DNA of 64,000 nucleotides from Salarias fasciatus (lineage: Eukaryota; Chordata; Actinopteri; Blenniiformes; Blenniidae). The DNA lies in NCBI RefSeq assembly GCF_902148845.1, contig NC_043748.1, positions 12,616,445 through 12,680,444 of the forward strand, read 5' to 3'. The notes under the pieces are model-generated. The model was not told the DNA's origin and ran no database searches. It saw nothing but the letters and a program-made list of their open reading frames with translations. This document shows, piece by piece, positions 48,801 through 59,301 of the stretch; position 1 is the first letter of the stretch, and every line of letters begins with the position of its first letter. The translations under genes were made by a program, and so were the position numbers.

Positions 48801-51800
48801 GTACTGCAGGCCACACTGGACGGACATGACGGACTCGCTCATCACTTTCCTCCACAGCTCCTGGCCGCTGACGGCGGACACCGCCACCGCGCTGTAGACT
48901 GGGACAGAGCGACATCGGATGATTTACACAAACTGTATAAACGTCAAAGAGATTAATGTGGAAAATAAAATTTAAAAAAAATGCTCCATATAAAACTACT
49001 TGAACTGTCTTTTCTTTGAGGGTGCCGAACATTCAATGATGAAATGACTTCTTCACATACTTTTGTTCCCTTGCACAGTCCGGGTGTCATTGCTCCACGC
49101 AGTAACACCCAGAATCACATCCTCCACCGAGTCTCCGTCCAGATCCCACAAGGCCAACGCGGGTGGAGTGACACCTGAACACACAAACACACACACAAAA
49201 ATGAATGCCAGCCACCAGCAGAGTCTTCAGCTCATGCAGTCAATCTGTGGCCCGTTTGCATATTTGATGAAATACTGAGAAAAAAAATCAGCTGGTAAAG
49301 TTTTACGACACTCAGCTTTTCCACTGTCTTGTTACGAACTGTTGTCGCATGTGGTTGTTAGAATAATTCTTAAGGTTCTGTGTAATCATTTGGGTCTAAT
49401 TAAAGGGTGGAGGAATTATTGTCTTGCCAAAAGCTGCTTCTTAGGTCCTGAAGTGAAGGTAATTACCAGTGGCGCTGCATCCTTCATGCGTCAGAGAGAG
49501 TGATCTTTACAGTTTATGTTGGTAAATCACATGTCTGAGTGTGTGTGCAGTTCATAGGAAACGCTGTGTGTTTACCTCCTGCGTCTCCTAAAGCTCTCTC
49601 CCACTGCAGTTTCTTTTCCAGTTCTCCCTTTTGGCAAGGAATCAGGAAAGCGCACAGCAGCACGAGCAGCGTGGCACAGAGCAGGGGCACCAGGAAGAAC
49701 GCGCTCCGAACAGCGTGCCTCATCCTCATCCTCTTCTCTTCCGCATCGGCACTGTGGACGCCTAATCCACCGCCCCCGAGCGGCCTGTGGCCCCCTCTGT
49801 CCTCCCCGATGCCCCCCCTGTCCGGGTCCATGTGGCTCCAGTGCTGCGCGCCCTTGGTGTCATTCCTGCTCTTCCTGGATTTTCCGGGGAGCCGCTCCCT
49901 CCACTCATCCTCCTCCTCGTCCTGCGCCTCCACCTCGACCCTCACCAGTCTCCCGGACCTGCTGCCCCGGGTCTTGGAGGAGCCCCCGCCCACGCCGCCG
50001 TCCCTGCCAAGGCCATTTCGGGGGTAGTTGAGCACGAGGTCGTCCTCTTCACTCTCGTCCTCGCTGTCCGCCTGGGTGAGTGGATCATACTCCCCGAGCT
50101 CCGAGCCCTTTTTCCCTGCAGGAAATAAAAACAGCAGCTGTATTGAGATATTAGATCATATATTATTGATGCACTAAATTGCCCAACGATGTTCCAAATA
50201 TTTTGACCAGATGGCAGAATATTAGAAACAACACTGCAAAATACAACCACAAATATAAACCTGCCACTTTATTATGTACACCTGTTCAGCTGCTTGTTCA
50301 CCCAAATAGGTGGTCGGCAAATCACAAGGCAGCAGCTCAGAGTAGTGCATGTGGACACGTTCACGATGAGCTTGTCGTCAGACACAGTTTGACAACATAG
50401 TTCAGCAGCTGACCGATCTACGTACAGTAACTGTTTGATACTATGAAATCGATGAGGACCAAAAGCTCTGATGAATATTTCCAGCATTTGAAGAGGTTCA
50501 GGTAGATAAATAGTTCACCATCAGCACACATCAACAGAGAAAAGAACAACTGTGTTCATGTCTTCGTATATCCACCTCAGGTGCTTCAACAAACCATTGT
50601 GGGACCAGCTTGGATCTGGTTGTGTCACTAATGGGAAACACTGAGAGTCTGTTAACATGTGATTGGTGAGCAGAACACCTATGAAGGTAAGCTTGAGTCT
50701 GAAAGGATGGAGCTCTGAACAGATTAGCAAAAGCTGCGCTGGTAACTGTATAACAATCCATTCAACCTCTACACCAGAGGCAGAGGAGCAGAGCCTCACC
50801 CTTCATCATAGAAATGATAAAATATGTATTACAATTTGATAATTAAATTGTCAGGTTTTCAGATGAATTTTTTTTTAATTAAAATTCTCTTTTTTATTTT
50901 TTCAATCTATTTCGCCATCACTTTCAGTTTTCTGCTTGCCTGTGTGTGGCATATTTTACCCTCCTCTGTCCAACATCCTATTTTTTGTTGGAGTTGGCAC
51001 TTTTTTTGTTGTTATTTTTTGTCTTAATTACATGAGGGGACAACAGTCTTCTTTGGCCTGTAGGCAACACTTCTTTTTAAATAGTGTTTTTTTATACTAC
51101 CAAGTCCTTCCTGTGTAGTTTGCCTCACAAAACCTTACATTTCCTTATTTAATATTTCATAATTGCTTGATATTTTAATCTTCTATTCTATTCTGTCTGG
51201 AGCTAGACTGGAAAGAAATGAACCTTACTCTGTTTCAAGGACATTCCATTTACGGAAAATTAAAAAAAGAGCACTACAGATCTTTAGATTGCGACAATTA
51301 TTTGTTAATTTGTGTTGATAAAATGCGCAGCGCGATCAACGGATCTGTGCTCAAATAACGGGTCGACCGTGCAAATCGCCCAAAGGCGCATTATTATCAT
51401 CATCATTATTATTATTATCATAGATAGATAGATAGATAAATCGATAGATAGATCTATGTACATTGTTATTGTGATATAGGCTATTGACTATTTGAGCCGA
51501 ATGATCAAATATCCTCTGAAAATCTCCCAAATATAAAAGATGTTATGACACCAATACAAGCACTGTCGGTTCTTTGGATCTAATATATTCTGGATCAGTA
51601 GAGTCTGTGACTCCAGAGTGCAGGGCTGCAGCATCACTCGGGGTTGTTTTGGTTGAACATGAGCTAGCTGCATAACGGGACATCCCACAAAACAACAAAA
51701 CGCGCCTAATACAACGCTATTCATAAATTATTTACATAAACGAAATGGCATAAAGATGCGCAACAGAAGCTGCGTGTTTCACGGAGCGGCGCATGGAATG

Positions 51801-51950
51801 AATCGGTTTCTTTTAAAGAGTAAACACATTTTCTGTCATCCCAGTCTGAATTAGCCGCTAATCTCCGTGCGTCGCGTTTCTCGGCGAGCTGAAACGTCGG
51901 TGCAGCATCTTACCGGGCAGTTTGAGGGCACGGGACAGGGCAGCGGCCAT
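45855..51950 (-). CDS. fam234b: Protein FAM234B
   Basis: Type II single-pass membrane protein with an extracellular FG-GAP/ITFG3-like beta-propeller-type ectodomain; function not established. Twelve minus-strand exons: 51914-51950, 49576-50115, 49061-49174, 48731-48898, 48500-48615, 47988-48138, 47722-47863, 47231-47425, 46933-47011, 46624-46791, 46234-46354, 45855-46114. Total 2091 nt, 696 residues; human is 622. The N-terminus LSRALKLPGKK..LGEYDPLTQADS and EDDLVLN matches human FAM234B. A longer Gly/Arg-rich cytoplasmic insert follows, then the TM at about 150-172 ending LLCAFLIPC. The ectodomain has WDLDGDSVEDVILGV and PDLQEDSVPDLLVATL blocks (DxDxDG-like repeats) and several N-x-T/S sites. 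The end VRKPANLRYI matches the family's short conserved tail. Confidence 0.92.
50262..50502 (+). mobile_element. Internally deleted Tc1/mariner relic in fam234b intron 1
   Basis: The left part (GCCACTTTATTATGTACACC, then GCTGCTTGTTCACCCAAATA) resembles the start of a very common fish Tc1-like element, and the right part (GGACCAAAAGCTCTGATGAATATTTCCAGC, split as GGACCAAAAGCTCTGATG / AATATTTCCAGC) resembles sequence near the end of its transposase gene. The roughly 1-kb middle is missing and no open frame remains. Confidence 0.6.
50503..51913 (-). other. fam234b: fam234b intron 1, remaining part
   Basis: AT-rich intron sequence between the Tc1 relic and exon 1, with T-runs at 50870-50880 and 51001-51020 and the GATA microsatellite. 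No gene was seen. Confidence 0.6.
51421..51454. repeat. (GATA)n microsatellite
   Basis: Imperfect GATA units in fam234b intron 1, read directly from the sequence; an (ATT)n tract lies just before it. Confidence 0.85.
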
Positions 51951-52925
51951 TTCTCCTCAGATAACAGCTGAGAGCGGGGGCGACGTGCGAGGAGTAGCGG
52001 CTTCGAGGTACCGAGCTCACGGCTCCATCGACTCCCTCCTGCCTCCCTCTGAGCAAGGCATGCTGGGAGTTGTAGTCCAGCTTCTTCATGCATCAAACCT
52101 TTCAGTGTTTCAGTGGGCTTTTCAACTGGAGTGACTAATATATGATGTTAAGACCCATAGTAGATAAATGAAGAACGTGATCAACAGCAATACTTCACTC
52201 ACGAACATACATATTTACAAAGGGAACGATTGGAATATCACTGTGACAGCTTCTGAAGCTCGTATCTATGCAGTGTTTTCACATTCCTTTCAACATTTAT
52301 GGGAACGGGGTAGGTCCTAGTCCCACGTGGCATCTCGCAAAGTAGGCGAGTCACCTCAGCAGGCAGACCTGAACCCCTTCAAAAATTCATCTCGTAATGT
52401 ACGAGGACACGGGCGTCACCCCGCGTCGTTATTTTCCTTACTCATCAGTTTAAGGCATAACCAATCACTTCCCAGCCTCGGTGATAGATGTTTTCTCCCA
52501 ACAGTCTCAGTCACGGTTGTGTCCGGTGGTCAACAGAGTGGTTTATTAAAGGGATCATTAGCAAGTACACACGTTTCTCAAGAAAATAAACTAAATATTT
52601 TTGTGTTTCAATGTCTCAAAATTCTATTTTTTCTACATTTCTGTGAAGAGTCTGGCGCAAAGGCTCATGGGTACGCAGAAATGTACATTGTTTCCACGAG
52701 CGCAGAATATCTTGCTTGTTTGAATGTTAACTTTTTAAGTCCTCGCACATTTTATTTGAATATTACGGCCTCCAGGTCATTTTTTAATCCAGCCCAAATT
52801 GAACGTTCTGACAAATTTTCAACAGGACACATAAGCGGGTCTCTCGCGCCTTCTAACTTTGACCCTTGCTGCTCACTGTAGTTTGGAGCGCAAGGGGCAG
52901 GCGAAGTGGAGTAGTGTGTGAGAAA
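51951..52925. promoter_or_regulatory. Shared upstream region of fam234b (-) and poldip3 (+)
   Basis: Head-to-head start codons 975 bp apart. CpG-rich sequence flanks the fam234b start (about 51840-52050) and includes ACTACAACTCCCAGCATGC-type sequence on the minus strand at 52057-52075, a motif (SBS/ZNF143-like) common in bidirectional housekeeping promoters. The part nearest poldip3 (52795-52925) is moderately GC-rich. The middle contains an unbroken 184-codon frame on the plus strand with no recognisable features. Confidence 0.5.
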
Positions 52926-55900
52926 ATGGCAGACGTCTCTTTGGATGAAGTCATTCGACGGCGAGGTATTAACCTCAAAGCTCCGGTTAAACGGTATGTA
53001 ACCACACGATGTAGCACGAAAATGTTTACGAATGTAAGACGCTGAAGCTTGTAGTTGTATTTCTGAAAGCTTCACGGTAACTGGATGGTAGCTCATGTAT
53101 GCTAGTGTTAGCCCGTGGTGGCTAGCACTGAGGCTAAATATGTGCGTTCACACGAAGGCCTTTATGCTTCGTCTCATTCCCTGTGAAAACAAGTAATTAT
53201 AACTTAGCGCACCGGGCAAAGTTTAATCCACGTGAGCTCTTTGTTTTTTTCTGTTAGCACGACACGGCGCCTGTTAGCGTTTTGTTTGTAGCTTCACTCG
53301 CTATAGCCGTAGCTAGCCGTTGAGCGAGCGTTTGTGTTGGATACCCGAGCAGAGATGCGCTTTCATTACTTGATCAAATGTTCCCGTTTGAAATTCTGAA
53401 TTGAATTTTTTTGTCTTTTGTTAGTGAGTGAACGTTAATAACAATATTTGGGAAATTTTCAGCTAGTCCAATTTAGGTGAGGTAAAGAGTCACCGACTTC
53501 ATAGTTATGCTGTTTACTCCACGTTTATCAAGAGAGAAAGAAAGAAAACGGGTTGTATGAAGACAGATGGCAGGGTCTCTTTTTTCCTCACTTTCATCTG
53601 GACTAACTTAGATAAAGTACACCTTTATTACACGAAAAAAACCACTGTTTCCATCACCGAAGGATACTGGAAATTTGACAAAAAAGTACAACCTTCAACC
53701 TGCAATCTTCCTGACCTTTGTCTTTGTCGTAAGCTGTGTCTGTGGTCAAGTTAGCCTGAAACCATCAGAAAGGTTTTGGTTTTGTATGCACAGTTTTTAT
53801 CTATATTGTTTATTTTCGAATCAGTTAAGCTGGACTACATTCTTCTAAAGGGTGTTTGAAACCATTTGTACCCCTTTGTCATAATCTAGAGCAGTATGTT
53901 TTGGGAAAATCTTCGGAGAACAACAACTCCATTGTGAACTTTCAGCACATTATGAAATGATAATGGATAACTGTGCGTATAATGTTTTCTATGTTTCTGT
54001 ATGATTGCAGGGTTGAACCGAACTACTTTGGTTCTCCCAGACCAATGTTTGGACGAGGTGCAGGAGGAATTGGCAGGGCGTTTGATGCCAGGCAGAAGAT
54101 TGGGGTTAATGATGTAAGGCACCGACTTGGAGGAGGAACAGGTGAGTGTATCATTCCCCTGAAAGCATACCAAAGCAGAGAAAATATTAAAGGAGTGAGT
54201 GATTGTAAGCTGGCTTACCTTTCATATCCTGCCCCAGGTTTTCAAGTGAAGGACGCCAGAGAAAAGCTTGTCCAGAAAGATGCTCGCTTCAAAATCCGTG
54301 GCAGAGGAGGAGCTGGTGGGGTGCAGGATGCTCGTCAGATGATTAACTCACGCAAACAGGGGCAGAGTCCGTTCGGCATCCCTGCACAGCTCACACAGAA
54401 GACGGCAGTAACGCACCAACTACCGAGTCAGACGCTTGTGCCGCAGATACAGATACACACCAGCAACAACCTTTCTGGTGTGAACACAAGGCAGTTTGGC
54501 CCAAATGCACAAGGACTGAATGTGAGAGCCAGTGTGACACCACAGCCGAGCAATAGTATCAGAATGACAGATGCTCGTGATAGGCTGAGCCTCAAGAGGA
54601 GCATTGGAGGAGCACAGATACAAGCAGGAGCACCTCCTCTCAAAATAACCAAAACCATCCAGGTGAGTTGAAGATCAGCTCTGTTGTTTCTGAGTCAAAT
54701 ATGAAGCCTGTGCCTGTTGGTGTCGGGGCATGCTTTTATTCTCTAAAATGGGGTCTGTTGCTCTTTACAGCAGCGTCCAGTAGGAATGTCCAGTGGAATA
54801 CGTGCAGCTCCACAGGTAGATCCATTTGTTTTTGTACCATAACCCTAATAAAATGATGTTTTCCTTGTAGATTGGATAAAACATTTAAGCGTGTTAACTG
54901 AATATTTCTTTTTCTTTCTTTTTTTTCCCACAGCCGATCCTAAATCAGCATGATGGCACACTCAGTAAACAAATGAAGATCACAACTGCTAACAGTATGC
55001 TACAATCACGGGTGAGATTACCAATTGTCCAGCCACATTGCTTTAAGTGGAAAAGCCAACTTGAACCTCAGATAAATTAAAAATTTTGTCTTTTCTTTAC
55101 AGTCTGGAGTGGTGGGCTCCCCTTTCTCCATGTCAGCTCCAATCACAAAGGTGGTTAAAAACGATGCTTACACAGCCCCGCGTCCTCCCGTCCCAGTGGC
55201 CCCCACCCGGCCCAACACTAGCATGGCTGCCGCCCGCGCCGCCACTGCGGCCTTACAGCCGGTCTCAAGGACCCTTCAGCAAAGCGCGGCAGAAACCAGC
55301 CCAGCGGCTCCGACTCCTCCTCAGGTAAACACTGGAAGTGAAATGGGTATATGTGCTTTGAAGCTCAGTTCATCCTCCTCGTGGACTTTTCACCTTCAGG
55401 TGATCGTCTGCTCCATGTAATTACGCTACATTGTGTACATTGGTGATGTGATAGAAGTGCTTCATTCCTCAATGCTTATAAAAGCATCAGAAATAGATGT
55501 TTTTGGTGAAAGTCATTAGTGTGTATGCTTATGTGTATCAAGATGCTTTTTAAAGCAGTCAACTATGAACTCAAGTTTGATTTTCCTTCACCTCATTTCT
55601 ACACTTTAACTTATTGCAGCTGCTCTGAAATGTTTTGTTCACTTGACAATGTGGCTTTGTCATATTTGTTTCGCAGCCTGCTTTCAGCCCTTTGGAGGGG
55701 ACAAAAATAATGGTGAACAACCTGCACCCCAGGGTCACTGAGGAAGACATAGTGGTGAGCAAATCTCACTGTCTGGCAATAACCTTTTCTCCCTTTTTGA
55801 TATTAAAATGATGCAGCGTGTGCTGTGGTGCCCGGATGACTCATCCAGTGTGTGTCTGCACTGTCCGTCTGCGTGTCCACAGGAGCTGTTCTGTGTGTGC

Positions 55901-56953
55901 GGTGCCTTGAAGCGGGCTCGGCTGGTGAAGGTGGGCGTAGCTGAAGTGGTGTTTGTCCGCAAAGAGGATGCTGTGAGCGCATACAGAAAGTACAATAACC
56001 GCTGCTTGGACGGTGAGTGCCAGCAGCAAGGACACACTCGTCAAATGGCTGTGTGTGTGTGTTTGGGGCTCTGACTTTCGATTTGCAAGCAAGACCAATG
56101 ACGCCTGTGGCTACTGTACTGGATTAACATTTGTCTTTTTAATGTATTTTTTCTTCTCGTCTCTCAGGCCAACCCATGAAGTGTAATCTTCATATTCAGG
56201 GAAATGTCATCACTTCTGATCAGCCCATTCTGTTGTAAGTAAACCGACATGGCTTTATTCAGAAATGTTAAATTTTACTGCCTGTGTTAAAATACATGCT
56301 TTTTAATTGTAGATGTTAGCATGACTTCAAATTGGACTGAATTACCTTGTAGACATGGTATTTAAAAAAAAAAAAAAAAAAAAAACGTACAGTATGACGT
56401 CAGAAAAGCAGGATCTATCCCCTTCCCTTATTTTAATATTTAAAAGCGGTATTGACGTGTGGTAATCCTGCCACTGTTTCATTCATCTATAATGTCTAGG
56501 AGATTGAAGATCAAGGCAGTAAACGTTGAACAGAAACATTTCCGTTGTTTGAAAATTGACTGTTTGCCAAACAGCGTGTGAATCTGCAGCAGTTAAACCA
56601 GGTTCGGCACTTTGAGGTGGTCAGTTTGTTTTTGCATTGAGCTCAGTAGTAAAGGTCAAAGTCAATTGCTGACCATTTTGAAGTGGGAATGAGCACTCTG
56701 CATACAAATAAATGCATTTTTTTCATTTCTCTGCTCCAACAGGCGACTCAGTGACACTCCAGGCGCAGGCGGCAGCACGAGGAAAGACGGCCTGCCCGCC
56801 TCCTTGTCTCGCCCCGCCGGCCAGCGAGCCTCCTCTCAGCCCACCCCAGAAGTTGACCCCCAGACCATCCTCAAAGCTCTGTTCAAGTCCACCACGCAGT
56901 CCACCACCGAGCCCCCCAGCTCGCAGGCCACCGCCTTCCGCATCAAGATATAG
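52926..56953 (+). CDS. poldip3: Polymerase delta-interacting protein 3 (SKAR/PDIP46)
   Basis: RRM protein of the exon-junction and TREX export machinery; it recruits S6K1 to newly spliced mRNAs and also binds the polymerase delta subunit p50. Exons: 52926-52993, 54011-54141, 54238-54662, 54771-54815, 54934-55011, 55103-55324, 55677-55754, 55883-56012, 56168-56234, 56743-56953, total 1455 nt, 484 residues. Seen: N-terminal MADVSLDEVIRRRG, repeated FDARQKIG / VKDAREKL / VQDARQMI / TDARDRLSLKRS blocks, ITKTIQ, TKVVKNDAYTAP, an RRM at about 332-405 (MVNNLHPRVTEEDIVELFC ... AEVVFVRKEDAV), then CNLHIQGNVITSDQPILLRLSD and the end VDPQTILKALFKS...FRIKI. The start matches the family. Confidence 0.95.
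52994..54010 (+). other. poldip3: poldip3 intron 1
   Basis: 1-kb intron, GC-richer near its 5' end with several TAGC/GCTAGC words, as often seen just after fish CpG promoters, then AT-rich. No gene or repeat was recognised. Confidence 0.6.
54142..54237 (+). other. poldip3: 96-nt in-frame, stop-free intron of poldip3
   Basis: Between exons 2 and 3, GTGAGT and GCCCCAG bound 96 nt (32 codons) that read open in the gene's frame. Retention would add 32 residues between the FDARQKIG and VKDAREKL repeats. The insert lacks resemblance to the family, so splicing is the default reading. Confidence 0.6.
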
Positions 56954-58371
56954 CTCAGCTGTGACGCCACCAGGCCGCGCATTCATACTACCGCGTTTTC
57001 AGTGTTCACATTCAAAACTGTTGTGTCAGCAGGCGGCGCGCCGTCTGTCGTCAGGCTGGTTTTTACTCGTTTGATATTCATGATTGAAATGAATATAACC
57101 CTGAAAGAACGTGCTGCATTATCCATTCGGTTTTGTGATGTTAAAATTTCACCCGGTAGTTCTTGAAGTGGACCAGTCAAAAAAATGTTCTGTAATATTG
57201 TGTCGGGGGGAGCGGCGCCAAATTCTCTGTCCAGATTTTCCCAATTTTTTTTTTTTTGTATTCTTAAACGTAGTGATTTTCCATCTATTAAAAGGAATTG
57301 ACAAAAAAAACAACTTTGACATTTCTACATCAGCATTGTCATCATAACTAAATTATCAAATTGTTAAACAATCAATCAGTATCACTGTTTCATGTTCATG
57401 TGTACGGACTATAGAAACCCAACAGATACGTGACCAAACAACGAAACACTTCAACGCAATGAATTTCCACATTTTCAGTTTTCGTAATTCATCCGGATTT
57501 CACCAGAAGATGGTGTTTCACTCAAGACCTCTGAAAATACTTGTAACATCAGAAACTGAGACAAAAATTATTCTATACTCTTGATAATCCCACCTTTTTT
57601 CTTTAATGGTCACATTACGTCTGTATTTTCATAGCTTTTTACCAGTAGTTTGTCATCCAGACTCTCATGCGCTCTGTTTCTGACTGATTAACCTGGCAGA
57701 TTAATTAAGGAGCTGTAAGTTGTAGATTCTGCATTACACTCACTATTTGGAGTTTTTGTTTTTTCCTGTTTGTTTTTCATCTCGGTTAAGGAGACACAAG
57801 AGGCTTCAGATCTGTTGGTGAAATGTTACCATTAAACATTTAGCTTTGTACATCTTGTCTGAGTGTCATCTTTACTGAACATGTGATGGAAAGAGATCCA
57901 GAGACATCCACAAACAGCACAGACTGCATTTAGATTTTAGAAAGCCTCTGCACTTTGATTGATATCTCAGTTTACATAATGCAATATTAAGACAGTGACA
58001 CTAATGTATTGAAAATGTATACATTTGCTATTTTATGAATAATCAAGCATGTATTACCCCTTCAACTCAATCTGCTGTTGAGTTACAATACAATTGTGCG
58101 GTGAGAGCTAGTTTAACAAAAATGTTTGCTTTTAAGGTTAAGGAAGTCAACATTGTTGCTCAACTGAGCTTCATAAGACTTCCAAAAACATCTGTTTTAC
58201 AACCTCTATGATAAAGCAGATTAGAGGAACATGCATTTAAGACGGTCCCAGGTTTGTCCCATGTATTTAACATTGTATCCTGTGTTTCCCTTTTTTTAGT
58301 GTTCCGAAAGGCCAAAAATATTTGAATGTCACTAAGATGATGAATATCATAATATATATAATCAAAATTGA
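56954..58371 (+). other. poldip3: poldip3 3' UTR and downstream intergenic sequence
   Basis: An ATTAAA at 57287-57292 followed by T/G-rich sequence is the likeliest poldip3 poly(A) signal, giving a UTR of about 340 nt. From there to the fold-back transposon the sequence is AT-rich and no gene was seen. An A-run of about 20 occurs within the preceding intron at 56363-56384. Confidence 0.5.
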
Positions 58372-58375
58372 TTAA

Positions 58376-59158
58376 AGGGGAACGGTCGTTTTTACAATCT
58401 GGACCTTATTTCACATTCGTCACAACAACATTTATGCACCCGTTTGACTTTCGTGTGATTTGCAGTTGGCTCGGAGATAATTAGATGCTCCCATATCCAT
58501 ATAACGGCAGCGGACGGGGCACCGACATGCAGCTGTTACAGACGCTCTTTTCTCTTATGTTTGTTGTGGTGTGGTAGATACATGTACATTTATTAAGTCA
58601 GCATCACTTAGCGCTACTGGGAAGTCTGTAAACCGGCTAGATTGAGCAAATCTCCAGGAACTCTGAAGCGATGATGTCATCACACTGCGCCGTGGCGCAC
58701 TGTGTTTGTTTACATGGAAGTAGCGTCTCTGCTCTGCAGTCAGACCACGGCATCTCGATCGCTTTTTTAGGCAGTCAGAGTTTATTTTCAGCTGGTTGTA
58801 ACTTTGGTACAATGGTCTGAGTGTGCATATATCCTGGCTGTGAAAGTAAAATGACCAGCTGGACGTCACCGAGCTCACAGGCTCCCACTTCGTGACCGGC
58901 ATTTATTGAAGCTATGGCTAATAGCGCTCAACACGGACCCCAGCATCACAGTTCAAACTATACCACATTTGGATTATCGGGTGTGTAGTGCCCACTTCAC
59001 ATCGGATGACTTCTTCCCAGTTCAGGAATGAAATGAAGGCCAGAAGATCCAGAGAATGAATCTCAAAAAGAATGCCATTCCAGCGGCTGCAGGAGGAGAG
59101 CAGGTCGAGGTAACGTGATGCTAATAATATTCATTTTTTCCTTTACTAATGTCTAGAG
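58376..59158 (+). repeat. Left arm of the fold-back transposon
   Basis: Inverted copy of 59302-60081. Its plus strand carries the THAP-type segment beginning CIYPGCESK, with the first two zinc ligands (C-x4-C) intact, but the frame breaks soon after (around CCAGCTGGACG). Downstream the matching YRVCSAHFTSDDFFPVQ segment is still readable in another frame, followed by a stop where the right arm reads on. Confidence 0.8.
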
Positions 59159-59301
59159 TTGGCTAGAATGTTATAAACTTGTTCCTACTCCTTTTGAGCA
59201 ACAGTGTACAGAATATTTTACTGTTTATGTACAACTCTTGTCATTGACAGATATACTTGTATCATCCTTTGTTGTTGCTCAAATGAACTAAACAGTAAAA
59301 C

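Noticed and set aside
49539-50128. Plus-strand open frames of 113-162 codons opposite fam234b exon 2
   Set aside because: GC-rich antisense shadows of a clearly recognised exon.
52327-52881. 184-codon open frame on the plus strand upstream of poldip3
   Set aside because: It opens with GTG rather than ATG, shows no domain, repeat or codon-use signal, and lies in a promoter-like region. It is long but plausible by chance.
58555-58902. 115-codon minus-strand ORF in the left arm of the fold-back element
   Set aside because: Antisense to the THAP exon copy; its reading is mirrored by a plus-strand frame in the right arm and has no features of its own.
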